DNA of 64,000 bases from Cohnella sp. OV330. GTDB taxonomy: Bacteria; Bacillota; Bacilli; Paenibacillales; Paenibacillaceae. How positions within the stretch are numbered: the stretch's first letter is position 1; every line of letters begins with the position of its first letter. The notes beneath the pieces were generated by a model. That model was not told where the DNA came from and did not search any database. It worked only from the letters and a program-made list of their open reading frames with translations. Positions 63,935 through 64,000 of this stretch are shown in pieces. The stretch spans positions 647,166 to 711,165 of the forward strand of contig NZ_FOKE01000003.1 in assembly GCF_900112065.1 (NCBI RefSeq), read 5' to 3'. The position numbers and the translations under genes were made by a program.

Positions 63935-64000
63935 CTCACGTGATTTTTGTTTATTATCTCATGAGCTTAAGAGGTGTCCACTTTGTATTCTAGTTGCAAA

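Larger units (their letters stand above)
62716..63998 (-). mobile_element. IS3-family insertion sequence (IS150-like)
   Basis: About 1283 bp. Left end TGGACCTCTGTCAATAAAGT; the right end, read inward, is TGCAACTAGAATACAAAGT. The two ends align imperfectly through AAAGT-R-GAC and converge on CTC-x-TAAGCTCA, so inverted repeats are about 35-40 bp and imperfect. AAA precedes the left end and AA remains after the right end before the window stops, compatible with a 3-bp target duplication. It contains orfA and orfB in the usual -1 arrangement. Confidence 0.85.

Overview
The window looks like chromosomal DNA of a high-GC member of the Paenibacillaceae (Cohnella or a close Paenibacillus relative). 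The evidence is GC-rich coding (about 60% by eye), strong AGGAGG-type ribosome binding sites, permease and lipoprotein sets of the LplB/YtcP/LplA type, YesM/YesN sensor-regulator pairs, AraC-type regulators, a surface enzyme with three SLH domains, and non-coding repeats typical of Paenibacillaceae intergenic regions. No tRNA, rRNA or convincing CRISPR array was seen.

Layout. (1) 1-520: the 3' end of a VanS-like sensor kinase and its terminator. (2) 731-21648: a sugar-handling locus on the + strand. It holds a Gfo/Idh/MocA oxidoreductase, an SGNH esterase, an unrecognised 818-aa protein, a sugar isomerase, a membrane-bound AraC regulator, a two-permease plus lipoprotein importer, a 1926-aa secreted GH99/WbsX-like enzyme and a GH2 beta-mannosidase. 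Together these suggest uptake and breakdown of a mannose-containing, possibly acylated glycan. (3) 21865-26057, minus strand: four overlapping genes resembling a VanC/E/G-type module. They encode a D-Ala-D-X ligase, an alanine/serine racemase, a VanXY-like D,D-peptidase and a membrane protein matching the N-terminal half of VanT, so VanT appears split in two. (4) 26283-30571: iron alcohol dehydrogenase, histidinol phosphatase, deoR-deoC and a small coiled-coil protein. (5) 31120-37845: a YesM/YesN two-component system followed by a sugar ABC importer, ending in a 51-bp minisatellite. (6) 38495-45883: a nuclease-like protein, a GH31 alpha-glucosidase, an RCC1-like secreted protein, a TraB/GumN protein and a zinc peptidase. 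(7) 45941-46198: a 52-bp minisatellite. (8) 46341-58419: a 2239-aa SLH-anchored GH87 alpha-1,3-glucanase, a double GT-C glycosyltransferase, a small CWC protein and an epimerase with an apparent ATA start. (9) 58467-64000: a CwlK-like peptidase, then gene debris, two tandem low-GC LysR genes and an almost complete IS3-family element.

The importers lack ATPases, as is usual for this type, and probably share one encoded elsewhere. The strongest leads are the split VanT-like cluster, the apparent ATA start codon, and short non-coding motifs that recur with a spacing of about 51 bp in several unrelated intergenic regions.
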